Positions 32,426 through 32,559 of a stretch of DNA of 32,559 bases are shown here, one piece after another (within the stretch, counting starts at the first letter, position 1; every line of letters begins with the position of its first letter). Origin of the DNA: Candidatus Limnocylindrales bacterium (GTDB lineage: Bacteria; Chloroflexota; Limnocylindria; Limnocylindrales; CSP1-4). Location: contig JARLHH010000173.1 in assembly GCA_031292335.1 (NCBI GenBank), forward strand, positions 1-32,559, in the 5' to 3' direction. The position numbers were made by a program, and so were the translations under genes. The notes beneath the pieces were generated by a model, which saw only the letters and a program-made list of their open reading frames with translations, did no database searches and was not told the DNA's origin.

Positions 32426-32559
32426 CTACTCGACGATGCTCACGATCGCGCCGGCGCCGACGGTTCGGCCACCCTCGCGGATCGCGAAGCGCTGCCCGAT
32501 CTCGATCGCGATCGGGGTGATGAGCTCGACCTTCATCTCGACGTTGTCGCCGGGCATGA
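32426..32559 (-). CDS. tuf: Elongation factor Tu, C-terminal end only (gene starts outside window)
   Basis: The last ~44 codons of EF-Tu. The translation MPGDNVEMKVELITPIAIEI, then GQRFAIREGGRTVGAGAIVS and IVE, is the typical domain 3 end. The remaining ~350 residues, and probably fusA, rpsG and rpsL (str operon), lie beyond the right edge. The stop TAG is four bases from rpsJ. Confidence 0.96.
   Translation of the reverse strand, partial: MPGDNVEMKVELITPIAIEIGQRFAIREGGRTVGAGAIVSIVE

Overview
The window is a very GC-rich stretch (roughly 70% G+C by eye) from a bacterial chromosome in which every gene I can support lies on the minus strand, so the biological order runs from the right edge to the left. 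Gene content and several sequence details suggest a member of the Chloroflexota, perhaps a Limnocylindria-like lineage. These details are the L2 motif MTPRDHPHGGGEG, cysteine-bearing forms of S4, S14, L24 and L36, and a MutL/GlmL-like ASKHA protein next to a KOW-like protein. The taxonomic assignment is inference.

Right to left: the end of tuf (EF-Tu); the complete S10 operon (rpsJ, rplC, rplD, rplW, rplB, rpsS, rplV, rpsC, rplP, rpmC, rpsQ); the spc operon (rplN, rplX, rplE, rpsN, rpsH, rplF, rplR, rpsE, rpmD, rplO, secY, adk, map); the infA-alpha operon (infA, rpmJ, rpsM, rpsK, rpsD, rpoA, rplQ); then truA, rplM and rpsI. No member of the usual S10-spc-alpha order is missing. rpmJ and infA both start with TTG.

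After a strong hairpin behind rpsI and a TPR-repeat protein comes a signalling and cell-wall precursor block: cdaA (c-di-AMP synthase), cdaR (its YbbR-domain regulator), glmM and glmS. acpS, nnrD (NAD(P)H-hydrate repair) and alr (alanine racemase) follow. CdaA, CdaR, GlmM and GlmS together couple c-di-AMP to UDP-GlcNAc and peptidoglycan precursor supply, and Alr adds D-alanine.

The left part holds the least understood genes: a macro-domain protein whose start lies inside alr, a 96-residue protein of unknown function, a degenerate MutL/GlmL-like ASKHA protein and a protein with barrel-sandwich and KOW-like segments. The last four are chained by GTGA stop-start overlaps and form the best candidate for an undescribed functional module. 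The window closes with the t6A tRNA-modification genes tsaE, tsaB and tsaD and with rimI. tsaD is cut by the left edge, where the last 100 bases look like low-quality assembly sequence.

The gene density is extreme. The longest gap is 132 bases (between the TPR gene and cdaA), and fourteen junctions are four-base stop-start overlaps. I found no tRNA, rRNA, CRISPR array, insertion sequence or prophage gene.
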